In this document: one piece after another, positions 13,201 through 26,500 of the stretch
Layout: every line of letters starts with the position of its first letter
How positions within the stretch are numbered: the stretch's first letter is position 1
NCBI GenBank assembly: GCA_000969725.1
Contig: JXSR01S043075.1
Origin: Ophiothrix spiculata
Taxonomy: Eukaryota; Echinodermata; Ophiuroidea; Amphilepidida; Ophiotrichidae
Reading direction: 5' to 3' (one strand)
DNA length: 48,789 nucleotides
Program-made: the position numbers and the translations under genes
The notes under the pieces: generated by a model
The model's database searches: none
What the model was told of the DNA's origin: nothing
Seen by the model: only the letters and a program-made list of their open reading frames with translations

Positions 13201-16200
13201 TATACACTGTATTTACACATACATTTTTCATATATACATGTATGTGTAAATATATGTGGAAAGAAAGAAATTATGTTACTCTGAACGTAACTGTTTTTAT
13301 TTCTAAGCGATAAAAGCATCATTAATTCAGAATAAGCCTGCTTCAGTTTATAAATTACAAATTATTCTTTAAACACTTGCAGGTTTACAATGCTGATACT
13401 GCCGATGCAAGAGAGCTCTCCGTCCTGGAGGATGCCTCGGCTAGAGTAAGGGGAGCAGACAACTCACTGGATGCATTCAATGTGACTTTCAATGCCACCT
13501 GGATGCTGCTTGTTACATGGAGTAATGTACCACAATACAAGGCTGAATTTACTGCAAAGCAGGTGAGGAATAAGTCAACAAATTGTGTTTTTATAAGAAA
13601 ATACAGCAGATCTGTTAAGAAGGAGGTTAACACCTTGCAATTACTGTACTTAGCCCAAATCAGAGTTTTTTCCCTATCCCTATCCTTGCTCAGTTTGTTA
13701 CACGTAGAGATGGGGTAACTCAGGATTTGCTCTAGGTAGGGATGATATCTCCACGGTTTTTAAACTGGTATATCCATAAAAAGTATCAGTTTGAAACAGA
13801 AAAATACCTGCCACTGTACAATATCCAAGCTGCTCAGCCGATTTGTTGAAGAATGGGACGAGTTTGTTTGACTTACCCTCTTTTCATTCATAATTATTGT
13901 AAAATATTGCTTTATTTTTGATAAATATTTCTTAAATTAACAAATTGTACATTATTTTGGTATAAATTTGACAAAAAAAAAGGGGGGGAAAAAAGAAGCT
14001 CTTGAATCTTGAATACCAAAGAAAAGGTACATATGGATATACTGGATGGCATGATTTTGCTAGAGTGATATTATTCTGTTGGACGCACTGATGTCACAGA
14101 CTAGAATCCGTCTTCTGATTGGTCAATTGAGGTTGTTCCATGTTACCCACTGGCTTGAAACATTGCACTGGCGGTGAATTACAAAGTCTACAAATTTTAT
14201 CTTTTCAGCTAAAATAATTTTTGTATCAACCGCTTTTCTTTGATATATTGTGCATAAATGTGTCTGTCAACTTTATTGTAAGAAAATATTAATGAATCAG
14301 AGCAGGAACACAAAATATTTTGGAATTATTGCTTCACTCCATAGACATCGCAGAGTAATTTTCACCCCAGTAACAAGGAATGAGTGCGCCAAATTCATCA
14401 ACTGTGTCGGACAGAATACTTAGTGATATCTCTTTTTTCAGACCATTTTTTTCTTCAACATTTTGTTTCCATCCAGCCCAACACTTTCCAAGCAGCTCTC
14501 TTAACTGATGGCAGATTCAGCTTTGCCATCTTCAACTACCGTGAGCAAGAGATGTTATGGGATCCTAACATACTCCTGAAGAAGGATGTCATCATTGGAT
14601 ACAACAGTGCCACAGGAATCTTCCAGAATGCCCAGTTTGCATCCCCCTTCACAACTGAAGACTCTAGATACCGACCTGATCAGCTTATTGGCAACACCGG
14701 ACTTCAGGGACGATGGGTGTTCCGTTTGGAAAACAATGATCTTTCAACACTCAATTATAAAGGCCTTTGTTTGGATTGGTATAAGAAACAGCCAGAACCA
14801 GCGACTTGGACAAGAACCCTTGGAGTTTGTCCATGTGGGTTTGATCAGGGAAGAACGGATACTCAGTATGGCAGAGGGGAGAATTCGCGGAATCAGAATG
14901 CGAGAGCATCCAGCGTCAGATCCAGCTCTAGTAGCAGTGCAAGAAGGCTTGATCCTAGTCTTTTAGAAGCTATCAGTAATTTAGAAGGTAAGGATGACTA
15001 CAGAAACTACCAATTGACCAGCCTATTCTTCCACTTCAACATTTTTTATTTCACATATCAGATCTAACTAACATGGCAAAACTGACAAATCACTCGAAGT
15101 AGTCAATGGTCAATGAGTGTAGCTGTAAACCCATATATGTTTATATATGTTTAATTGAAGCAAATATGGCACCAACATTAAAATATTGACAAAGTTTCTG
15201 GGCAAAAGACATTGCATAACAATTTATTGAATGTCCATATTTTGCATTCAGTTTTAAAAACAAAACAAAAGGTATAATGAACAATTTGAAACTTTTAGAG
15301 TCAAGAAACTTCTTGTGCTAACTTCCAATACTTTGTTCAGTTCATTTTGTAAGGTGACATAAATGCGTTTTATATTTGTGCAGGTGAAGGCTTCTGTCTA
15401 CAAACCATTATTCCAAACGCATTTGGTGGTAGCATGAGATGCTGTTACCGTGATGACCACTCCTTGATTGAAGGCTACGGTGGAAGCTGGACGAGCAGTT
15501 TTGTAGAGCGCCATCATTACACCACGGGAACGTTCTTTGATGAAGTTGCATATTCCAATTTCTTGGGTAGGCATTTTGTAGTATATTTTTCTATAAACCA
15601 AAAAGACATTTATTGAACAGTACAAACATAAATCCAGAGTACAAGAGAAATTCTTTGTTAATGAAACTCCACTCTGTACTTTTGTTTACATTGTTCAAGG
15701 ATTTTTTTTTTTGGACTAAATGATAATCACTATTATAATTCGAAGTATTAGCTATAAGAAATTATTATCATTAGGCCACAAATTGAAAATTGTTTGTCTT
15801 CCATATCTTTTCCAGCATACGTATATGTAGGTGGGTGGAAAAATTTGGGGTTTATACTTTATATATACAGAAATCACAAACTTAAGATAATGTAGCTTAT
15901 CAATGAGACCTTAACTCTATCAGTGCGGAAGGCGGCTGTGGTCGCCCAAATGAACATTTTTTATCATGACAAACTTTATGTGACCATATCTCCACTCATA
16001 CTAGGTTTTATGAGGAGTTCTTGGTATGTATAGAAAGAGAAAATTATGAACTTTTCAAATATAGACATAGTAAGCATCAATTGATTATCTTTTTTTCTTA
16101 TAATTTGATATAAAATTGTCATGAAAAATTAAAATCAAAATTTCTTCTGTGGAGGTTAATTTGGTTTAGGTGTATTGTTATGGTAAGTGGGGTCACTTAG

Positions 16201-17493
16201 CAACCAGTGCCACTGACCATCGTAGTGAATGGGTGTCAATAAATCAATACATTATTCCTGGGTATAGGTAATAGCTTTTATATATTGATACATGTGTGGG
16301 GGGAACTAAGAAGTTGTAAGAAAAAAATTGTTTTGACTATTTCTTTCCAAAATTTCTCTGATAAAAAATTAATTAATTTTATAGTTATTAGCATGACAAG
16401 AATAAGCAATTCATTGTTTATCAATGTGTTTAAAATTATGGAAAATTATGCTTGCATTAGTGAGAACTGGGAAAAAATGAGTCCAGTAGGCTTATAACCA
16501 AAAGTAACAATCTCAAAAATGATCCAGCCCTGAAAGAGTTAACATCTTAAATTGGGTAATGTGACTATTATATACCTTTTTATTGTTTCTATCCTACAGA
16601 GGATGATCTCTTTCCTAGATACTATTGCTGCCAAGAATCAGGGGATCCATCATTTTGTGATTTATATACAGAAAAGAGACCAGCTGGTACATGCAATGGG
16701 TATTTGCCTCCAAGAACAGGTAATGAGACTAATGTTGTCATGCACCAGAAAAAGATACATAATATTTCTAATTATAGAAAACTTTGCAAAACTTATTGTT
16801 AGGTTTGCCATGTAAACCAGAATTTAAGGTATGTGATGCTAACTTAAATTCAAAGCTGATTCAACAAAGCAAAGGAAAGAAGGCTGATACAAGTGGATTC
16901 TCTGTCAAAGACTGGATTTTTGTGTTTAATCACTATCATTCGAGTGCTGAAGCCGTTCACTAGTGAAAAGTATGATTGTTGGTGGTGTGCTTGCAAGTTT
17001 CTAGTGACTGGATGGTGTGTTAGCATGTTCATAGTAAATTGGTGTGTAGCACAGACTAATACAAGCATGAAGTGTGATTGTTTACAATTAATTACCGTAC
17101 TTTAACTGTTTTGCCATTGGTTCATTTGTAAAGGAGAGGGGGAAATGTGCTTGCCAGGGAATCAAACCCCCAACCTTTGGATTATGATTTCAAATGACAT
17201 AGCTACTTTTTAGGAAAGTTTCAGAATAATCCTAAGCAGACAATATTAAGAAAAAATAAAGCAAGTTTTAGTTCAAAATATCCTGACTCCACCTCGGCGA
17301 GCAAGACGTCTAATAGCTGGCTTGGTGATACCTTGGATGTTGTCACGTGAAATTTACGATGACGTTTGGCGCCTCCTTTGCCGAGTCCTTTTCCTCCTTT
17401 ACCACGTCCAGACATTGTGAGCAGGATATTTTGAACTAAAACTTGCTTTATTTTCCTTAATATTGTCTGCTTAAGATCATTACCAAGAAGATG

Positions 17494-17544
<51 letters not shown>

Positions 17545-20500
17545 AATCTAATTGAAAAGAACTGGAGCAACATAGAACAATTCCATTACTGTGTGTACTC
17601 CTGGCAAGTTTTGGCAGGCTAGTCACATTTTTTTCTTACTGTAGATAGCAGAGTGTTCTCTTCAGCAACCGAGGAGAAAGAGTTTCGCAGAAAAATCCTG
17701 ATGCATATAACACACTCATATTCAGCAACTTTGGGAAAAAATTATCTGAGTTTCACCCAAAATTCTTGCTGCAAATGACCTGCAATTATCTGCAGCAACT
17801 GTGGAAAGCAAAACTACTTTAATTGTACTCTTTACTCAAAAAGAGCCAAAATCATCATTTTGATATAATTCAACTTTTATTTTACTTTGTGCTTATTCAC
17901 ATCCATCATGCAGGTTTTATGTTTGGTGATCCTCACATGAATACCCTAGATGGCTACGCCTACACATTCAACGGCCTTGGCGAATACGTCCTTGCTGATA
18001 TTGATGATGGATTCTTTGTCTTACAAGCTCGCACAGCACGACAAATTTCTGAAGGAGAATTAACGAATGGCACTGTGTATGTAGCCTGTGCTGCTCAACA
18101 GGAGGGATCCACAATGGTACAAATGACAATGAATGATGATGCTACTGACTTTGAGGTGCTACTGAATGGGAATATTGTTGTGAATAAGACTACGCTGGCT
18201 GAAGGTGAGAAAACAGACATTAGACCTATTCTTTGAACCATTATCTAATTATGGCTTGGTCAAATTAATAAGATATCCTTGCTTTTTATGGTTGCGTCAC
18301 ATTAATAAAATTCCTTGCTTTTGGATTTGCTAACGAACTAATTTGTCTTGTTTTTTATGTTATTTTTGTTGTTGTTGTTGTTTTTCTTTTTAATTTATTC
18401 AGTTAATTTTCTACTCTTTTGCAGTGTATAGTTAGTACTTTATATTTTGAGTTAAACCTTAATTAGCACAAATATATAGATCAGAGGATAACCCCCGAGT
18501 AATTTTAGGGATACCCAAAATTTAGACCATTGTGTCAAAATACATAGGTAATTTCAAAACGCAATCAATTGTTTTGAATTACACACTGTACAAATGTTTC
18601 TTTTTACCAATAATTTAAATATCCTTTTTAACTTTAAATAAAATAAAAAAAATGAATATTGGTGTGTTTTTTTTCTGACAGGCCCATATGCCAACCCAGC
18701 TGATCCAGCATTCTACATGGAGCTTATCAGAGCCAACTTTACGTCTCCCATCTCAGGACAAGACAGAGTCGTCGCTGTCTGGGACGGCGGTGTGTCTGTG
18801 TCCGTGTCCATCAGTGAAGGCATGTTGGACATCATCTTTGAGGCTTCCACAGTATATCTTGGCAATCATACCAAAGGGCTCCTTGGTAAGTCGGGATTTG
18901 GTCATTATGTGGAACAAGAGAAGGTATTGTACATTTCCCATCATGCATTGCTTCCTATGGGATGGTTTGAATAGGAAAAACTATTGATGTAGTTAGTGAT
19001 GAAATGTCCCAAAATCAAAGTTAATCGATTGTAGTACATTTTTGGCATATTTCATAAACTAACTACTACTCACATAATTTCCTGTACCAAAAGCAATGCA
19101 CATTATCTTCTCATAAAGGGGCAATTTATGATCCACGTTTGTCCCCAAGGTCACCTCTATCAATATTTGGATTTTTAGCTAATCTGAATCCTTGACTGAT
19201 ATATGTTACAAATCTAAAAGGGGTTTTGCATATTTGTAAGCTTTTTTCAGAAAAATAAGAAAGTGTGTCATTTTTGTAATTACAGTAGGGGCACGAAAGA
19301 ATTACAACACAGTAGCCTATGGAGATTTCCTAAAGTTTGTAAGGCTCGTTACTTGAAAACGGATGATCAGAATCAATTGAATTTTTCGGCATGCATTTAT
19401 TTTTTGTTCAAATATCTAACATTAAGTAGATCTATGCATGCAGAACTAATATAGTACCATTGTCAATGTGAGAGGGCTGAACATTTTATTCTGAACTTCA
19501 AAAGTCAAATTAATTAAATTCACAATTTGATTGATTCAACATTTAAAGAACAATGATTTGATGTAACTTGGATCTCATAAGAGAAAAACATGGAGGGCCG
19601 TTAAAGCTTTATATGCAGCAGTTATTATAATGCTATGAAGATGACAATAGGGCATCAGAAGCTACAAGAATTGGTGATTATTTCTCTGGACACCCATTCC
19701 CAACATATACAATTACTGTATCAATACAAGATTTGACATTTTATGTCAAATTTTGTGTTATGATCATATGCTAATAAAATTCTGAAATTTATAATGATGA
19801 CATTCTTTTTGTCACCATTTTCCTCTCAGGTGTATGGAATGAAGATTACACGGATGATTTCTTGCTCAGGAATGGAACTGTTTTTGAAATCACTGATGGG
19901 GTCAACCTGACAGATCAACAAATATTCACATTTGGTGAATCATGTAAGTCGATTTCAGAAATTCTTAATCCTTCAGTCAAATTAGCCACAAGTGACACCA
20001 CTGCTGTCTATTGAAATTGTGGTTTCCAATATGTTCATTTCTATATGGTACTACTGTAAAACAAGAAATATTTGCGGAAAGAAAATTTTCAAATTTCAGA
20101 ATCTGGGGTTTTTGACGGCATTTTAATTTCACTAATTGCATCAACATGCCATTGAAATCATTGTACATTTTTAATATTAGCGGCAAATTAATTTTGCGAT
20201 TTTGGGGTATTAGCGAAATTAGCAAAATTGCTAACAAATATTTCTTGTTTTACAGTATTTATGTTTTATGATAAAAGGTTGAACATGGTTGGAAATCTTG
20301 TACATTGATCAACCCAAATCAAACTTACACTCTAATCTAAACTTGAGGAGATGTATGTAGTTACTTCTGTAGTGTTTCATAAATAGTATTTGTAAATAGT
20401 AGGATTCTATAAGCCACAACTTTCCATCAACTATCTGACATCATGCTTGTACTTCATATACTTGATAGACATTTTTTTAAACTACACATTTGCCATTATT

Positions 20501-23500
20501 TACTTTCCTCCAGGGAGAATCACTGCACAGGATTCCCTGTTCACATACCCAGCAAGCACCTCATGGGCTGATTACAATGACCTCACCTGGCAGCCACTGT
20601 TCCTTGATGACTTGCTGATAACCTTTGATAACACTACATTCCTGGATGATGCTATTGGACTTTGCGCTGGAGATATGGAGTGTTTGTTTGATGCTTTGGC
20701 AACCAGAGATCTTGTAGTAGGCGCTAATACAAAGGTTACACAGACGAGTCTCAAAGATGATGCAGAAGCTCTGGGTAAGATCACCACGATTTCAGTTTGT
20801 TTGTTTATTTGTTTCTTTCCTTTAGTAATATAGCAGGGGATCATATATGTGTACCGTCGCGGCAAAAGGGTCCAGTTGGGTCAAAACCAAAATATGGAGA
20901 TTTTCATATGGTGGTAAAGCTCATTTAATTCCCTTTTCAATGATACCAAAATCATGCAAATCGGAGCTTTGGGTGACGAGTTTTTGCAAATTATAAAATC
21001 GTACTCATAACCGTTTGTTAAAACTAGTTTGTGAGAAAAGGGCTGTTAAAGGTAGGCCTGTTTTTCCATTCGATTTTGTGTGCAGTCTGAATAGAGTATG
21101 AGCAAATCTCCATAGCAACCACCATGTTCCCTTTTGTTTATCGCCTTGAAATTTGGCTCAATGGAAGACGATACCTTGCGTAATTTAATAACAATTTTTG
21201 GACTCAATACCATGTTTCATTATTGCATAATTAATTACCATAATCGTACTCATAACCGTTTGTCAAAACACAAATTTTCACATTTTCATGATGAAAACGA
21301 TTCGACATAGCGATAAAAATCACACTTTTTTACAAGTTAGTCGTTATATTTGATTAACCATCTTTACATTTTGGATACAAAAGGGTTCAAAGATTTCATT
21401 TCCACAAAAAACTCAAAATTGACCTTCCCATCATATTTTGGTATAGTTCAACTTTACCGGCCTCTAGCGCAAAATGGAAGTTGCCGACAACTGGTCCCTT
21501 TTGCCGCGACGGTACACATATGCTCTGTAAAACATGTCAAAAATGAGGGCATCAGCAATCATAAGACATGTAATAGATATTTTACAATAACCTTGAGGTG
21601 CATCATCAAACCTACAGCGGCCATCTTAGAAAATCAGAGAGCTGTGGCCTGCCGCACAAAGTTGTGGCCTGATTGTGCTACAACGCCTAATTTATAATCG
21701 CTTCTACATTATTATTTTTATGTGAAATTGAATTTGAATTATCTTGTTCAATGACTAATGTGATTTAAAGCTGTTGTTTATCAAAAGAGAATATACTTAT
21801 ACTATTCATAAAACTGCAACACAGCTCATTTAGTTCTGTAAAAGTCTCTAGATCTGTGGTTCGGAATCCATGCTAATCCATTAATCCTCAGTGCAAATAC
21901 TCAACCTTTGGAGGCTGCTACATACAGCATATCCCTGGAAAGCTAGGAGCATATTTACCTTTTCCTGCCATAAGGTGTCTGGATGACCCCCTAAATTACT
22001 GTCAGGCGTAGGACGTTTCCCAGACGCCCTAACTAACACCGGAGTATAACTTCACTCACTCTCTCTTACCTTCAAAAACCCTCTCCCAGGCAATGTGTAC
22101 AGTTCATACAGGTGTATTATGCTGAAGTCTCATTGAATTATGTAGAATATTACTAAAGATAATTTGAATTTACTATAGAAGTCAGTTTAGAGGTAAAATG
22201 CTTTTAGCCTGCGGCGGAAAATATGGTCAGACTGGAAAGGGTTAATCCTCTTTTAGTTGTGTGGCACCTGCTGACATCAGTTCAGGATGCAAAAATCCTG
22301 TTGTGAAAATCCTGGAAACCATCCCCTGAAATCAAATATCTAAAAGATGCATATCATGGACATTTTGATATTTTTGCTCAGAATTAATTTTCAAGTACTT
22401 TATACTAAGCCGTCTCTTCCTTCATATCTCTTCCACAGCCAACTTTGCACCCAACATCACCAATGCAGCAGATGCAATCAATGTGACAGTTGGTAGTGAG
22501 GTAGAGGTGGTGATCAATGCTGTGGATACTGATGGTGACACCATTGACTATTCTTTATACAGATCCCTTCCCAATGCTACTATTACAAAGATTAGTGAAA
22601 ATGGTAAGCACAACTATATAGTCAGGGGAGTAGGGGTAAAAAATATATATCAACTTCAACTAGGACGCCACAAACATCCTTTGCAAGATATCCCACTTCT
22701 GACACATCTCAGATACCAACAGATGAAGACAGAGATGGGCTGCTGTAAAGATTTTCCACAAAAAGACGAGTGCTGGTGAATATTGTATATTGTGATTTTC
22801 ATGAGAGCTTTCATGTTTATGATCAAGGTTGGTCGATCGGTAGGGAACACATGGTTTAATTAAAGCCTAAAGCTGGTTTCAGAATGTCTGCCGTATGACC
22901 AGACGTGACGTCAAAAAGTTCAAGTGCGCAAACTCTATCTTTGTCGCATTCGGAAAATTTTGTGGCAATTACGACAAGCCAATATATTGATTATCTTGTT
23001 GTGATGGTCGTAACGAAATGCCAATTTGGGTTGGAATAAATTCTTGCGACAGACCATTATTGTTTTAATGCGAAACTTGAAAGCCGTTTTGAGAAATTTA
23101 AAAACTTTCAAACATTATAATATTTTTGTGTTTATGTGTTATTTTTTCAGAGGCCATGTTTAAATGGACTCCTGAATCCAAATACCAGGCTAATGTTGGC
23201 TTTGTAGCCAGTGATGGCAGGGCTAATGCTGTGGCTATACCGGAAGTCAGACTGTGTGATTGCCAAAATGATGGCATATGTGACTTTAATTCACTCACAG
23301 AGAATTCAGACATTGTGAATGATAAGTTTGCGGTAAGTCTGAATATGCCTGTAGATCTGAATCTATGACAAAGGGGATGGGGGAGGTAGCAGACTGCACC
23401 CACTTACAAAAATATTGACATGGAAATTTGTTAGGCAGGGGAAAATAAAATGGAAGAGAAAGAAAGAAACGACAAAAGAAAGAGAAAAACAAGAGAGAGA

Positions 23501-26500
23501 AAAGAAAGGTGGAAGAGTAGAGAAGAGAAAAAAAAGAAGAAAAAAGAAGCGAGCAGAAAAGGAAAAGAAAAAAGAAGAGAAAGAGCAAGATATTGGAAAT
23601 TGATACATAGAATTTAAAAATAGCCATCTCTGCACTTGTAAGACTTTTTTCTTTTTGCTTGTCAGGTTTTAAAAAGCCACCCTGCTGAAAAAAGTTGAGA
23701 TTAGTGTAAAATGGGCAAGAAAATGTGTTTGCCCCCTACCCCCTGGCTGAGAAAGCTGGCTGTGCCACTGAGCTATGGAACACTTAGCTGCACCAAATAT
23801 AAACTTCTAAGTTTGGTTTAACAATTGAATAACCCAACATCTATAATTGCTGGATCACACACTCATACGTCTGTCTGCTAACGAACTCATTTTATGCATA
23901 TAACTGAAAGTTACGCCATTTATGTTTGAAAAAGCTCAAATGCTTGTTTGTTGATTCATTGACTGAAAATTATTATTCAAATTCATCACATTTTATAAAG
24001 TGAAAGTCACAAATTTATAATCTTATTCTTTTCCACAGTACGTAACATGTATATGTCCACCAGCCTATACTGGTGATGACTGTGCAGAAGACTTTGATGC
24101 CTGCTATAATGGACCCTGTTATCCAGGCGTAACCTGTAAAGACAACGTCGCCCCTGACGCCAACGCAACATGCGGGCCATGTCCTAATGGCCTTATTGGG
24201 GATGGATTCAAATGCTATGGTAAGTTAAGATGCAGCATGTTGCCATGTCCTGCTCACACCACAAAATAGATCGCCTATACATTTCTATACTTTGATCACC
24301 ATTAAATAGGCGGGGAATATGAGGCTTTTCTTCCCCCGCAAGTAAACATAATCCCAGTTATACGCACGCTGTAGATACTGATGCGCGAGTCACACGTGCA
24401 CCGAGTCTCCTGCAGTTATTCTGTGCTAGTCCAGCTATGCACGCGCTTGTCTGTATCAATTCACGATGTGAAGAGGCCTGCCTATTAAGTGTTGATCAAA
24501 GTATATACAAAACTGCTTCCAGATCATGGCAGATATCTTGGCTATAAAGTGACTGGTTGTTTCAACTTTTGCATTCATTTTGAGATTGTGATAAAGATGA
24601 GCTCACAAAGTGGAAATTTATATATGGTAACCTTGATCATTTTTGCTAGGTCACTGCGAACAAAGGACATGCTCAAATTGGGGTTATATGGCTTTATTTG
24701 AGATATATTAAAATACTTTCTGCAAATTTGTGGCCATATCCTCATGAATTCATCACTGCAGAGTGGTTCAAATTCAAATAAATTTTTATTTGATTTAATT
24801 TGCTTTTCCTTTAACACTAATTATTTGATCTGTGATGGTGGTGTCCAGTGTTTTAAATTATTAAATTTGTACCTCGGATGGATTTACTACTTGAAAGATC
24901 AAATAAAGCTCCTAAAATCAATTTAATATATATTTGTTTGACCAGTCACGTAAAGCCGTGGGTCCCCTGTACGAATAGACTCCTTCATGGGGTATGCATG
25001 TTATGCAAGTACTTGTATCATTGATTGATTATTCACAGATAAAGAAACAAGATATTTAAAAGATTTAAAACTAGAAAACACTATTTTCACACCATTTTTT
25101 TTCTCCGGAGAAAAAAGTTGAAGTTGGTAAAGAATTACAATTATTTTCCAATATTCCACAATTTCAGGGGAAACTACTAGTAGGTTATATTGCTAATAAA
25201 CATGCTCTTTCAATTCATGTAAAAATATCTAAGTAGGAAGGTAGCGGGGAAAATCTTGGCCAGTTCCTTTAATTCTTCATTTGCATTTGTAATTTTTTTT
25301 AATTTTAGATTTTGATGAGTGCCTGGAGAGAAGAGACCAAATTGCTGGGAGAGATTTCTGTGACCAACTCTGTACCAACAATTTAGGCAGCTACCTCTGT
25401 AGCTGTGAAAATGGCTATGAGCTGCACCCAGATGGAAAAGCATGTTTGGGTAGGATACTTAAGAGTTCATGTGATTTATACTCTATAAATCCTCTGTAAA
25501 ATTTTAGGATTTATCCAAATGAATCCTTTCAAAAAAATGACCATGGTTTCAAGTCTCTATTCAGAAAAGAAGTAAAATGTCTTAGCTTAAGTCTAGAAGA
25601 TACAGCAGTTACCTTTTCTCACATATTTAAATTCTAAAAGTTTGTTACGGATAATTCAAGAGTGTTATTTATGTTGATTAACTTCTTTTCGCCATTTCAG
25701 ACATCGATGAATGCGACCGAGACCCAGCAATCTGTGGGGACTATGCAACCTGTACTAACACTATTGGGGATTACAACTGCACATGCTTCCAAGGATTTGA
25801 ATATACAGACAGCACACAGAGGGAGTGTCAAGGTATGTAGCAGCAAGGCCCCCCCCCCCCCCCCCCCNNNNNNNNNNNNNNNNNNNNNNNNNNNNNNNNN
25901 NNNNNNNNNNNNNNNNNNNNNNNNNNNNNNNNNNNNNNNNNNNNNNNNNNNNNNNNNNNNNNNNNNNNNNNNNNNNNNNNNNNNNNNNNNNNNNNNNNNN
26001 NNNNNNNNNNNNNNNNNNNNNNNNNNNNNNNNNNNNNNNNNNNNNNNNNNNNNNNNNNNNNNNNNNNNNNNNNNNNNNNNNNNNNNNNNNNNNNNNNNNN
26101 NNNNNNNNNNNNNNNNNNACCTGTACTAACACTATTGGGGATTACAACTGTACATGCTTTCAAGGATTTGAGTTTACAGACAGCACACAGAGGGAGTGTC
26201 AAGGTAAATAGCAGCAAGCCCCCCCCCCCCTCCCAATGTGACCGAGACCCAACAATCTGTGGGGACTATGCAACCTGTACTAACACTATTGGGGATTACA
26301 ACTGTACATGCTTTCAAGGATTTGAGTATATAGACGGCACACAGAGGGAGTGTCAAGGTAAGTAGCAGGCCCAGGGGGGCACTCACTTGTGGACGTGATG
26401 TACTAGTGCCACCGAGTACCTTGCAAGTAGGGGTCTTTTGGCGACAAATTGGGTAAAACAAGGGGGGATTTCAGTGACAAACTGCAGTAATATTGGGGTC

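Noticed and set aside
17221-17415. A functional histone H4 gene
   Set aside because: Only about 44 codons match, the frame is lost after the N-terminal tail, and the copy ends at an inverted-repeat arm.
23295-23635. Lys/Glu-rich and Phe/Ser/Leu-rich open frames on the two strands
   Set aside because: Both are products of the polypurine tract.
25761-26217. Open frames running through the N gap, and Pro- or Gly-rich runs beside it
   Set aside because: The residues inside are unknown bases and the Pro/Gly runs come from the C homopolymer.
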